From assembly GCF_001297705.1 (NCBI RefSeq), contig NZ_LIRF01000008.1:1054001-1118000 (forward strand): DNA of 64,000 bases. Direction: 5' to 3'. Within the stretch, counting starts at the first letter, position 1. Each line of letters opens with the position of its first letter. The translations under genes and the position numbers were made by a program. A model generated the notes under the pieces. It worked only from the letters and a program-made list of their open reading frames with translations, made no database searches and was not told the DNA's origin. Source of the DNA: Chryseobacterium sp. ERMR1:04. Lineage in GTDB: Bacteria > Bacteroidota > Bacteroidia > Flavobacteriales > Weeksellaceae. Below, one piece after another: positions 43,701-52,187 of the stretch.

Positions 43701-44411
43701 ATGAAAAACGAAGATATTTTCTCACGATACAGCCGCCAAATTTTTATTGAAGAAATAGGCTTGGATGGGCAACGAAAAATAATGAACTCCAAAGTGCTTG
43801 TGATTGGAGCAGGCGGATTAGGAAGTCCTGTGATTCAGTATTTAGCAGCGGCAGGAGTTGGAGTTTTAGGGGTAATGGATTTTGATGAGGTTGAATTACA
43901 TAACTTAAACCGACAAATCATTCACAATGAAAATTCGGTGGGAGTTTCTAAGGTTAAAAGTGCAGAACAATTTGTAAGCAAGCTCAACCGTCATGTTCAG
44001 TTTATTGGAATTGAAAAAAAATTAGATGAATCCAATGCAGAAGAAATTATCTCTCAATTTGATGTTGTTATCGATGGTTCAGATAATTTCAAAACGCGAT
44101 ATTTAGTCAATGACTTTTGTGTAAAATTAAGTAAACCTTTGATTTACGGGAGTATTTTAGGGTTTTCTGGGCAGGTTGCTATTTTTAATTATCAGGGGAG
44201 TAAACATTTAAGAGATCTGTTTCCTGAGCCACCGATTGATGAAGATCTTCCGGATTGTGATAGCCTTGGCGTTTTGGGCGCGTTGCCGGGAATTGTAGGA
44301 AGCATGATGGCGAATTTAACCCTAAAATTGATAACCGATTTACCTTTAGATATCAATCAACTCACATTGATTGATACATTAAACTGGAGATTTCAAACTG
44401 TTGATTTTTGA
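43701..44411 (+). CDS. thiF: HesA/MoeB/ThiF family adenylyltransferase (ThiF)
   Basis: 236 residues of E1-like Rossmann fold: SRYSRQIFIEEIGLDGQRKI, the ATP loop VIGAGGLGSPVIQYLAAAGV, and VDFDEVELHNLNRQ-like MDFDEVELHNLNRQIIHN. It adenylates the C-terminal Gly of ThiS for sulfur transfer. Cys186 (DLPDCDSLGVLG) sits where ThiF proteins have the Cys that forms the acyl-persulfide. The paired CXXC zinc sites of E. coli ThiF are not present, and the protein is shorter at the C-terminus. It is set apart from thiH by 326 bases. Confidence 0.88.
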   Translation: MKNEDIFSRYSRQIFIEEIGLDGQRKIMNSKVLVIGAGGLGSPVIQYLAAAGVGVLGVMDFDEVELHNLNRQIIHNENSVGVSKVKSAEQFVSKLNRHVQFIGIEKKLDESNAEEIISQFDVVIDGSDNFKTRYLVNDFCVKLSKPLIYGSILGFSGQVAIFNYQGSKHLRDLFPEPPIDEDLPDCDSLGVLGALPGIVGSMMANLTLKLITDLPLDINQLTLIDTLNWRFQTVDF

Positions 44412-44462
44412 TTAAAAAACAATATTCAATAGGGTTTGGCTAAAGCCAGTTTGAATTTTTGC

Positions 44463-44488
44463 ATAAAAAAACGGACTAAAGTCCGTTT
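44463..44488 (-). terminator. Hairpin terminator of the TonB receptor gene (shared with thiF)
   Basis: AAACGGAC (44469-44476) and GTCCGTTT (44481-44488) form a perfect 8-base stem. On the minus strand the stem is followed by a long T run (TTTTTTTATG). It lies between convergent genes; thiF may also use the weaker TGGCTAAAGCCA hairpin near 44436. Confidence 0.75.
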
Positions 44489-44500
44489 CTATTGATAAAG

Positions 44501-44530
44501 TATTCGTGTTATTCGTGTAAAATATTCGTG
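44501..44530. repeat. Three short direct repeats TATTCGTG
   Basis: TATTCGTG occurs at 44501-44508, 44510-44517 and 44523-44530. It lies in the convergent gap just downstream of the TonB receptor stop. Confidence 0.5.
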
Positions 44531-44553
44531 CTGATTTGTGTTTAAACAAAAAA

Positions 44554-46770
44554 TTATTGTGCTTGCTGCATCACACCAGTATCTTCTTTCTTCGTTTGGT
44601 TCAGAATGTTTGAATCTTCTTTAGCCAATTTATTTTTGGTAGGAATTTTATAATTAATTGATAATCCGAAGTTTCTGCTGTCATATTTATTTCTCAACAT
44701 TACTGTTTCTCCTACAGGTGGATTAGAACGTACCTGCATTACCTGACCATTGAAAATATCATTTGCAAAGACAGAAACCGTTAAGCGATTATCCATAAAC
44801 TTCTTTGTTAAGGTAATATCAACATTGTTGTTGAATGGCTTTTCTGCAGTAAAGTAAAAATATCCCGCTTGTGGAGTGAGGTAACTGTAATTAGCGGTTA
44901 GTTTTATTGCTTTTGGTAAGATAACCTGTGTTGATACATTGAAAATCCAGAATCCTTTATTGTTCAGATTATCAATTTGATGCTTCTGATATCCTGCATA
45001 GACATACATAAAGTTGATTTTATCAGGATTAAAATTAAACTTCATGATCTCACTTAGTGATTTACTGAAGATCATAAACGGAATAGGAAGCCCAACATTG
45101 AAATTATGAATTTTCATATTGGAAATATTTACCTGCTCGTTAAAGAGGTTTTTACCATCTTTTCTGATGATCTGCGCTACTTGATTCGTTGCAGAGCTTA
45201 CGCTATAGCCAATAAATGCATAATCAAAAGCCGAGATCTTTAATTCATAATTATCAAAAATGGTTGGCTGTAGATTGGGGTTACCTGTTACTTGAGTATT
45301 GGGACCTTGGAACGTTGTATTGTTCGGGTTTAAGGCTGAAATACTTGGTAAGCTTATTTTTTTGTTATAGTTAGCAGCAATATAAACCTGATTCATCATG
45401 TTATACTGCATACTTGCGTTAGGGAATAATTTAAACTTATTAAAAGGAGTTAAATCATCTTGAACCAGATTTTCTTGTTTATTAAAGAATCGGGTAATCC
45501 CGGAAATATCATAGTTTTCAGCACGTGAACCTAAGGTAAAATCAAACTTTTTCAGTTTTGCCTGAAACTCTAAATATGTTGAAGCTGTTTGCCTTTGATA
45601 TTCTAAATTGGTTAATCCAAAACTTTCAGTATCATAATCCTGTCTTTCGTATAGCCCTCCAAAGCTCATTTTTCCACCATCAAGAAGTTTGATAGGTTGT
45701 GAATAATCAATTTTAAAGTTAGCGATTTTCATGTCTGATGTGTTATTCAGAACATTTCCTTTCACAATTCTTGGCAGTGTAGTTTCAGGATTTTGATAAA
45801 ATAAATCTGTGAAAATATTATCCTGATCAAATTTACTGGTAGATCTTGTATATCCAAATTGAAAATCTAATTTTTGAGACTTATCTGCAAAACGTTTTTG
45901 ATAGGTAACTACAGCCTCTTGTCTTAAATTGTTGGTATTTGAAGCATCGAAATTATTAAATTTAGTTTCTCTATAAAGAGCAGGATTTTCCTGAATTAAA
46001 ATGTCCGTAAGTCCGTTGCTTGCAATATAATTACTATTGTTGTTGTGATAAATATCGTAGTTTAATAGTAATCTGTCCTGTCCAAGATCAAAAGTTACCC
46101 CAGATTTTGCAAAATATCCTCTTCCAACCCTGTCAGTATTACTTAAGATTAAGTTATCCTGATTGGTGTCCATCATACTTTCTCGGTAGTTCTGGCCCAC
46201 ATTCAACTGCCATCCGAAATATTTATTTCTGGCATTTAAGTTTAATGAATTACTGGTTCGGCTTCTGTATTTATCGTAATTGGTAAAAGAATAATTTCCT
46301 GAATACGTTGCTGTTAAGTATTTATTAGCATTCTTATTCGTGATGATATTCATGATGGCACCTCCTGATGTGGCAGGAAACTCTGCGCCGGGTTGCGTGA
46401 TTACTTCGATTCTGTCAACAGAATTAGCGGGCATTCCCTCAAGGAAAGAATTCAGTTCGTTGGTGGTGATGTTTAAAGGTCTTCCGTTAAGGTATACTTC
46501 AAGCATTTTCCCCTGATACATCATTCCTGCGATGTCTGTGGAGACAAGACCCGGAAGTTTTTTTATCCCTTCCAACACATTTCCGTTATTAAGCTGAGGT
46601 TGTTCAGAAAAATCAAAGATTGTACGATCTGCTTTTTGTTCAACGGCTTTTTTAGTTTTGGTGATGACCACCCCTTCAATTTCCTTTTCTTTTACCTGAC
46701 TATTGGTCTTCTCCTGTGCATAGGTAAACATAGAGCCTATCACAGAAAGAACGAATATAGTTTTTTTCAT
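44554..46770 (-). CDS. TonB-dependent receptor (outer-membrane beta-barrel family protein)
   Basis: 738 residues. A signal peptide (KTIFVLSVIGSMFTYAQ) is followed by a short region, VKEKEIEGVVITKTKKAVEQ, and a plug domain with NGNVLEGIKKLPGLVSTDIA and IEVITQPGAEFPATSGGAIM. Then comes a long beta barrel of about 550 residues ending YDSRNFGLSINYKIPTKNK, plus a Gln/Asp-rich tail. It lacks the N-terminal carboxypeptidase-like domain of SusC-type receptors and resembles the OMP_b-brl_3 group. Substrate unknown. It needs TonB-ExbBD. A DUF5694 gene lies 71 bases upstream on the same strand. Confidence 0.88.
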   Translation of the reverse strand: MKKTIFVLSVIGSMFTYAQEKTNSQVKEKEIEGVVITKTKKAVEQKADRTIFDFSEQPQLNNGNVLEGIKKLPGLVSTDIAGMMYQGKMLEVYLNGRPLNITTNELNSFLEGMPANSVDRIEVITQPGAEFPATSGGAIMNIITNKNANKYLTATYSGNYSFTNYDKYRSRTSNSLNLNARNKYFGWQLNVGQNYRESMMDTNQDNLILSNTDRVGRGYFAKSGVTFDLGQDRLLLNYDIYHNNNSNYIASNGLTDILIQENPALYRETKFNNFDASNTNNLRQEAVVTYQKRFADKSQKLDFQFGYTRSTSKFDQDNIFTDLFYQNPETTLPRIVKGNVLNNTSDMKIANFKIDYSQPIKLLDGGKMSFGGLYERQDYDTESFGLTNLEYQRQTASTYLEFQAKLKKFDFTLGSRAENYDISGITRFFNKQENLVQDDLTPFNKFKLFPNASMQYNMMNQVYIAANYNKKISLPSISALNPNNTTFQGPNTQVTGNPNLQPTIFDNYELKISAFDYAFIGYSVSSATNQVAQIIRKDGKNLFNEQVNISNMKIHNFNVGLPIPFMIFSKSLSEIMKFNFNPDKINFMYVYAGYQKHQIDNLNNKGFWIFNVSTQVILPKAIKLTANYSYLTPQAGYFYFTAEKPFNNNVDITLTKKFMDNRLTVSVFANDIFNGQVMQVRSNPPVGETVMLRNKYDSRNFGLSINYKIPTKNKLAKEDSNILNQTKKEDTGVMQQAQ

Positions 46771-46841
46771 ACTATTCTTTTACTACTATTCAGTTAGACG
46801 CAGAAAAGGAAATTTTGTTACAAAAAGCTTTTGTGTGGGTG

Positions 46842-47678
46842 TTATAGGGAATTGAATTCTACATAATCAAACTCAGGAGATGAGGTAAATAGCTGTCTTA
46901 GCACGGATGCATGACCATTTCCTGCAATGACAAGTATTCTGTCTTCTGTATTGTGAGGGATATTCTGGATATTGCGGAACATTCTAAGGTTTCTGTTATA
47001 CCAATATAATGAAAGCATATCTGCACCGTCGTGGTCTCTTAATTTAAAATCTCCGGTAAGATAAGCGCCATATTCATACTGGTGATATTCTTTACTGTTC
47101 ATATACTTAAAGTTTTCTAGAATAGATGTAAAGCTTTTAGGTTCACTACTTTTAAAAAAATCGTTATATTGATTAGATATCGCGTCATCACTCTGAAAAT
47201 CATAATCTTGGCTAATCTTATTGAAATAGGCAGAATCTTGTTTTCCAAATTTTTCTTCAAAGTCGCCCCAAGCAGATGCCGCATCTATACTGAATAATTC
47301 ATTGAGCTTAAGTTCGGTAGCAATACGCATTGCAAGTTGATAACGCTCATCTCTTTTGTCTTTGTATTTTCCTTCGCTATATTCTTTTAGCTTTTGGTTG
47401 GCGTTCCATTTTGGCCAGGCCTCGATGGCTATTTTTGTAGGTTTAAATTTTTTAATATACTCCACAAGTTCTGTTACTTCTTTGGCTGTTTTAGGAGCAA
47501 GAACATCTACTTGGTCGCTTTTTTCTGTTTTATGAGCATCAAGATTAGGATAATCAAAATGGAATGATCCTACGACCAAAACTTTGGTTTTAGGGTTGCT
47601 AAAATACTCTGATGGTTTTTTCTGAGCCGAAACAAAAGTAGAGAAGCATACAAGTAGGCTATAGATAAATGTTTTCAT
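46842..47678 (-). CDS. DUF5694 domain-containing exported protein
   Basis: 278 residues with a signal peptide (KTFIYSLLVCFSTFVSAQ). The mature part starts VLVVGSFHFDYPNLDAHKTE and ends VIAGNGHASVLRQLFTSS. The GSFHFxxP and GNGHxxxLR motifs are the hallmark of DUF5694, a TraB/TIKI-like (EreA-type) fold that may be a metal-dependent hydrolase. Its target is unknown. It is the first gene of a possible two-gene unit with the TonB receptor. Confidence 0.8.
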   Translation of the reverse strand: MKTFIYSLLVCFSTFVSAQKKPSEYFSNPKTKVLVVGSFHFDYPNLDAHKTEKSDQVDVLAPKTAKEVTELVEYIKKFKPTKIAIEAWPKWNANQKLKEYSEGKYKDKRDERYQLAMRIATELKLNELFSIDAASAWGDFEEKFGKQDSAYFNKISQDYDFQSDDAISNQYNDFFKSSEPKSFTSILENFKYMNSKEYHQYEYGAYLTGDFKLRDHDGADMLSLYWYNRNLRMFRNIQNIPHNTEDRILVIAGNGHASVLRQLFTSSPEFDYVEFNSL

Positions 47679-47715
47679 AATTATTTTTTTTGTTAGTTAT
47701 TTTATTTTGATAGTC

Positions 47716-47746
47716 CAAAGGTAGATTTACAGGAAAACCTATGAAA
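47716..47746 (-). promoter_or_regulatory. Candidate promoter of the DUF5694 gene
   Basis: On the minus strand TTTC (47746-47743), a 19-base spacer, then TACCTTTG (47723-47716), a perfect TAnnTTTG. The start codon is 37 bases downstream. Confidence 0.5.
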
Positions 47747-47847
47747 TAGCGTTTAGATGAAGCCTCTGTTTATCGGGGTTAAAAGATTTTCGTCGGAGAA
47801 ATGAAGGTGTTCATCGGAAATTAGAGCTCATAATTTAACAGATATCC

Positions 47848-47855
47848 TATTTTTG
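47848..47855 (+). promoter_or_regulatory. Candidate -7 box of the LytS-like gene
   Basis: TATTTTTG is a perfect TAnnTTTG ending 4 bases before the ATG at 47860. It implies a near-leaderless transcript if used; no TTTG was seen at the right spacing. Confidence 0.3.
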
Positions 47856-47859
47856 CTTT

Positions 47860-48867
47860 ATGAAAGCGAACAAACTTATTTATCTGCATATTTTCTTCTG
47901 GGGGATTTATAGTATAGGATCGGTTCTTATTCCTTATTTTGTATTTCATACGGAGAGAATCATTCTTAATATAACTTTCTTCCTCACGAGCTTTATTTGC
48001 TTTTATGTGAACTATTTTATGGTAGCTCCCAACTTTTTTGATGCAAGCAAATGGTATAAATCGGTGATTGCATTTTTGTTGAGTGCTTCGTGTTTTGTTT
48101 TTGTTCGATATTCTGTGGAAGAGATCTTATTGCCTGCAACAATAGGGTTAAGGAATTATAAGGAAGGAACTAACTTGGGATTTTACTTTTTCGATAATAT
48201 TTTCTACAGCAGTACCACCATTTTTATCAGTACTACTTTTTGGTTTTTTAAATACTTTGTTGATGTAGAAAAAGAGAAATCGGAATTAATTGAAGCCAAA
48301 AAAACAGCAGAATTGCAGGCGTTGAAAACCCAGATCAATCCGCATTTTATTTTTAATTCTTTAAATAATATTTATTCTCTAGTATATCAAAAATCAGATA
48401 AAGCTTTGCCTGCACTTGAAGAATTGAGCCAACTCCTGAGATACAGTACCAAAGATTTGGAGAAAGATTTTATAACATTAGATAAAGAAATAGGATATAT
48501 TGAAAGTTTAATCGCGTTAGAAAGTTTAAGATTAAAAAATCCGGAACTTTTGGTCGTTGAAAAAAATATCAATTTCCCTAAACTTAATATTTCTCCTATG
48601 CTTATTGTTCCATTCGTAGAAAATGCCTTTAAACATGGTGATTTTAGAGAGAAGGGTTTTATGGTGAAGATGTCTGATGATAACAAAGTCCTTCATTTTA
48701 ATCTTCATAATTTCAAAAAAGATAAGATGAAAGATTCTACGTCGGGTATTGGAATTGAAAATGTAAAGAAAAGGCTGGAAATTTTATATCCCAAAAAGCA
48801 CGAACTCAATATAACAGAAACCGAATCGGAATTTATTGTAGATTTGAAAATCAATTTTGCTGAATGA
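47860..48867 (+). CDS. LytS-type sensor histidine kinase
   Basis: 335 residues. Four membrane segments in the first 140 residues (LIYLHIFFWGIYSIGSVLIP and ITFFLTSFICFYVNYFM among them) are followed by a short coiled coil and the His_kinase domain of the LytS type. The phosphate-accepting His is in TQINPHFIFNSLNNIYSL, and the ATPase part shows IVPFVENAFKHG and GIGIENVKKRLEILYP. There is no large external sensor domain. It overlaps the response regulator by 4 bases (ATGA). Confidence 0.93.
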   Translation: MKANKLIYLHIFFWGIYSIGSVLIPYFVFHTERIILNITFFLTSFICFYVNYFMVAPNFFDASKWYKSVIAFLLSASCFVFVRYSVEEILLPATIGLRNYKEGTNLGFYFFDNIFYSSTTIFISTTFWFFKYFVDVEKEKSELIEAKKTAELQALKTQINPHFIFNSLNNIYSLVYQKSDKALPALEELSQLLRYSTKDLEKDFITLDKEIGYIESLIALESLRLKNPELLVVEKNINFPKLNISPMLIVPFVENAFKHGDFREKGFMVKMSDDNKVLHFNLHNFKKDKMKDSTSGIGIENVKKRLEILYPKKHELNITETESEFIVDLKINFAE

Positions 48868-49550
48868 ATAAGATAAAGTGTATGGTCGTAGATGACGAAC
48901 CATTGGCAATTTCCCTGTTGGAAAACTACGTTCGGAAAATTCCGTTTCTAGAATTGGTCTTTTCCACAGAAAACCCGATAGAAGCTTTAGATTATATTCA
49001 AAATAATGAGGCAGATCTGGTTTTTCTTGATATTCAAATGCCTGAATTAACGGGAATAAATTTTATGAAAATCGTCGGCGATAAATTAAAATATATTTTA
49101 ACGACCGCGTATTCCGAATATGCATTGGAAGGCTATGAACACAATATCGTAGATTATCTTTTAAAACCCATTTCTTTTGAACGTTTTTATCAAAGTTCAT
49201 TGAAGGCTCAGGAACGTTTTTCTTTTGTGGAAAATAAAGTAGATTCCCATTTTTTTGTAAAATCTTCCGGCCAGCAATACCGCATTAATTTTGAAGATAT
49301 TCTTTATATAGAAAGCATTAAAGATTATGTAAACATCAAAACAGCCAACCAGGAATATATTGTGTTGGACACCTTAAAATCTCTTGAACAGCAACTTTCT
49401 GAATGGTCTTTTGTAAGAATTCACAAGTCGTTTATTATCAATACCAATCAAATAAAAAGCATCAGTGCTAAAAAAGTGAATTTATTTTCGGAACAGGAAA
49501 TTCCAATCGGAGATATGTATAGAGAGAATTTTCTAAAGAAACTGAAATAA
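48864..49550 (+). CDS. LytTR family response regulator
   Basis: 228 residues. The receiver domain has the acidic pair VVDDEP, the phospho-acceptor Asp56 in LVFLDIQMPELTG and the Lys in LLKPISFERFY. The C-terminal LytTR DNA-binding domain includes ILYIESIKDYVNI and WSFVRIHKSFIINTNQIKSI. It pairs with the LytS-like kinase. The target genes are not known; the neighbouring TonB receptor and DUF5694 genes run the other way. Confidence 0.94.
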   Translation: MNKIKCMVVDDEPLAISLLENYVRKIPFLELVFSTENPIEALDYIQNNEADLVFLDIQMPELTGINFMKIVGDKLKYILTTAYSEYALEGYEHNIVDYLLKPISFERFYQSSLKAQERFSFVENKVDSHFFVKSSGQQYRINFEDILYIESIKDYVNIKTANQEYIVLDTLKSLEQQLSEWSFVRIHKSFIINTNQIKSISAKKVNLFSEQEIPIGDMYRENFLKKLK

Positions 49551-49580
49551 AAAAAGCAACTTCAATTGAAGTTGCTTTTT
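49551..49580. terminator. Bidirectional hairpin terminator
   Basis: The 30 bases AAAAAGCAACTTC/GAAGTTGCTTTTT form a perfect palindrome (13-base arms around AATT). It lies between the convergent LytTR and aconitase genes and can serve both. Confidence 0.9.
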
Positions 49581-49600
49581 AGGATATATTAATCTAACAA

Positions 49601-51868
49601 TTAATGTTCTTGTCTTTTGATTAAGTTCAGCGCAGAACCTGCCTTAAACCAATCAATCTGTTGATCGTTATACGTATGATTCGCCATAATGATGTCTTTA
49701 GTTCCATCAGCATGTACAAATTCTAAAGAAAGTTGTTTTCCTGGAGCGAATTGATCTAAATCTAAGAAGTTCACCGTGTCATCTTCCTGGATTTTATCAT
49801 AATCAGCCTCATTAGCGAAAGTTAATCCCAACATCCCTTGTTTTTTAAGGTTCGTTTCATGGATTCTTGCAAATGATTTTACCAATACCGCTTTTACACC
49901 AAGATGTCTTGGCTCCATAGCAGCGTGTTCTCTTGAAGAACCTTCACCGTAGTTTTGATCTCCCACAACAATCGTAGGAATTCCTGCAGCTTTGTAAGCT
50001 CTCTGTACAGCAGGAACTTCGCCGTGTTCACCTGTTAATAGGTTTTTCACACTGTTTGTTTCCATGTTGTAAGCGTTTACAGCTCCAATCAACATATTGT
50101 TTGAGATATTATCTAAATGGCCTCTGTATTTCAACCATGGTCCAGCCATAGAAATGTGGTCAGTAGTACATTTTCCGAAAGCTTTGATTAAAACTCTGGC
50201 ACCTACAATGTTTTTTCCGTCCCAAGCAGGGAATTCTTCTAACAACTGAAGTCTGTCTGAAGTTGGGCTTACGTTTACCTGAACACCAGATCCGTCCGCA
50301 GATGGCGCTTGGTATCCGTTATCATCTACAGCGAAGCCTTTTTCAGGTAATTCAAAACCTTTTGGCTCATCTAGTTTGATTTGCTCCCCGTTTTCAGCAG
50401 TTAAAGTATCAGTGATAGGGTTGAAATCTAATCTTCCTGAGATAGCAATAGCCGCTACCATTTCAGGAGAAGCTACGAATGCGTGCGTATTTGGGTTACC
50501 ATCTGCTCTTTTCGCAAAGTTTCTGTTGAAAGAGTGAATGATTGAGTTTTTCTCTCCTTTTTCAGAACCTTCTCTGTCCCATTGTCCGATACAAGGTCCG
50601 CAAGCGTTAGTAAATATTCTTGCGTTTTCAAATTTTCTGAAAGAATCTAAGAAACCGTCTCTTTCTGCCGTGAATTTCACTTGCTCAGATCCTGGGTTAA
50701 TTCCTAAAATAGCTTTAGGTTTTACTCCTTTTGCTACTGCATCTTCAACAATAGAAGCTGCTCTCGATAAATCTTCATAAGAAGAGTTTGTACAAGAACC
50801 AATTAATGCCCATTCTACTTCCAGAGGCCATCCGTTCGCTTCAGCTTTAGCTTTAAATTCAGAAACTGGCGTTGCCAAATCTGGAGTAAAAGGTCCGTTT
50901 AGGTGAGGCGTTAATTCAGAAAGGTTAATTTCAATAACTTGATCGAAATATTGTTCTGGGTTAGCGTACACTTCAGCATCACCCGTTAAGTGGTCAGCAA
51001 TGACGTCAGCAGCATCCACAACATCTTGTCTTCCTGTAGAAGCCAAATATCTTCTCATAGAATCATCGTACCCGAAAGTTGAAGTGGTAGCTCCAATTTC
51101 AGCACCCATGTTACAGATGGTACCTTTTCCTGTTGCAGATAAAGATTGAGCACCTTCTCCGAAATATTCTACGATACATCCTGTTCCTCCTTTTACGGTA
51201 AGGATTCCTGCAACTTTTAGGATAACATCTTTTGCAGAAGTCCAGCCAGACATTTTACCGGTTAATTTTACCCCGATAAGTTTAGGCATTTTAAGCTCCC
51301 AAGCCATTCCTGCCATTACGTCTACCGCATCAGCACCACCAACTCCGATTGCAACCATTCCTAATCCTCCCGCATTTACCGTGTGAGAGTCAGTTCCAAT
51401 CATCATACCTCCTGGGAATGCATAATTTTCCAAGACAACTTGGTGAATGATTCCGGCTCCTGGCTTCCAGAAACCAATTCCATATTTATCACAAACAGAA
51501 CCCAAGAAATTGAAAACTTCTGAATTCTTATTAAGACCTTCTTGTAAATCTGCCTGTGCACCTACTCTTGCCTGAATCAGGTGATCGGCGTGAGCAGTTG
51601 AAGGAACAGCTACTTTAGCCTTTCCAGCCTGCATAAATTGTAAAAGCGCCATCTGTGCCGTTGCATCTTGCATGGCAACTCTGTCTGGTGCAAAATCTAC
51701 GTAAGAGTTTCCTCTTTCATGTGCTGATGTAGCATTTCCTTCCCACAAGTGGGTGTAAAGGATTTTTTCTGAAAGTGTAAGAGGTTTTCCCACGATTTGT
51801 CTTGCCGCAGCAATTCTTTCTGGGTAACGCTCGTATACTTTTTTGATCATGTCAATGTCGAAAGTCAT
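49601..51868 (-). CDS. Aconitate hydratase (mitochondrial-type)
   Basis: 755 residues. It interconverts citrate and isocitrate in the TCA cycle. The three cluster Cys are visible in [14 protein letters not shown] and [11 protein letters not shown] (CX2C). Substrate-binding segments include [20 protein letters not shown] and [20 protein letters not shown]. It is close in length and order of motifs to eukaryotic mitochondrial aconitase, unlike the AcnB-type enzyme just upstream. A terminator separates the two genes, so each may have its own control. Confidence 0.95.
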   Translation of the reverse strand: MTFDIDMIKKVYERYPERIAAARQIVGKPLTLSEKILYTHLWEGNATSAHERGNSYVDFAPDRVAMQDATAQMALLQFMQAGKAKVAVPSTAHADHLIQARVGAQADLQEGLNKNSEVFNFLGSVCDKYGIGFWKPGAGIIHQVVLENYAFPGGMMIGTDSHTVNAGGLGMVAIGVGGADAVDVMAGMAWELKMPKLIGVKLTGKMSGWTSAKDVILKVAGILTVKGGTGCIVEYFGEGAQSLSATGKGTICNMGAEIGATTSTFGYDDSMRRYLASTGRQDVVDAADVIADHLTGDAEVYANPEQYFDQVIEINLSELTPHLNGPFTPDLATPVSEFKAKAEANGWPLEVEWALIGSCTNSSYEDLSRAASIVEDAVAKGVKPKAILGINPGSEQVKFTAERDGFLDSFRKFENARIFTNACGPCIGQWDREGSEKGEKNSIIHSFNRNFAKRADGNPNTHAFVASPEMVAAIAISGRLDFNPITDTLTAENGEQIKLDEPKGFELPEKGFAVDDNGYQAPSADGSGVQVNVSPTSDRLQLLEEFPAWDGKNIVGARVLIKAFGKCTTDHISMAGPWLKYRGHLDNISNNMLIGAVNAYNMETNSVKNLLTGEHGEVPAVQRAYKAAGIPTIVVGDQNYGEGSSREHAAMEPRHLGVKAVLVKSFARIHETNLKKQGMLGLTFANEADYDKIQEDDTVNFLDLDQFAPGKQLSLEFVHADGTKDIIMANHTYNDQQIDWFKAGSALNLIKRQEH

Positions 51869-52187
51869 ATCTATTTTAATTTTTCTTTTTCAATAATTTT
51901 TTTCCGGACTTTAATTTAAAAGTAAAGGCGGAGATTTTCTTAAATATAACTCATCAAATTCTGTTCCTACCACCTATAAAGCAGTATAAATAAGATGAAT
52001 AATTAATATTATTTATAACTATCAAGTTAAGGAAAAATAATTTTTGAGTCATTGACATAGGTTAAAATAATTCTCATGACTCTTAAATGGAAAGGTTCTA
52101 AATAAAAAAAGAAAGATTTTAAATCCAATGGACTAAAATCTTTCTTATATAAGTTAAAACAGTCTTTCGACTTATCGGTAAGCTTTA
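51869..52187. other. Intergenic region between the two aconitase genes
   Basis: 319 bases. It holds the acnB terminator (52103-52146) and presumably the promoter of the downstream aconitase, although no clean TTTG/TAnnTTTG pair was found (the nearest is TACTTTTA on the minus strand at about 51914). No gene was recognised. Confidence 0.5.
52103..52146 (-). terminator. Intrinsic terminator of acnB
   Basis: AAGAAAGATTTTA (52109-52121) pairs perfectly with TAAAATCTTTCTT (52134-52146) over 13 bases. On the minus strand a run of T (TTTTTATTTAG) follows. Confidence 0.85.
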
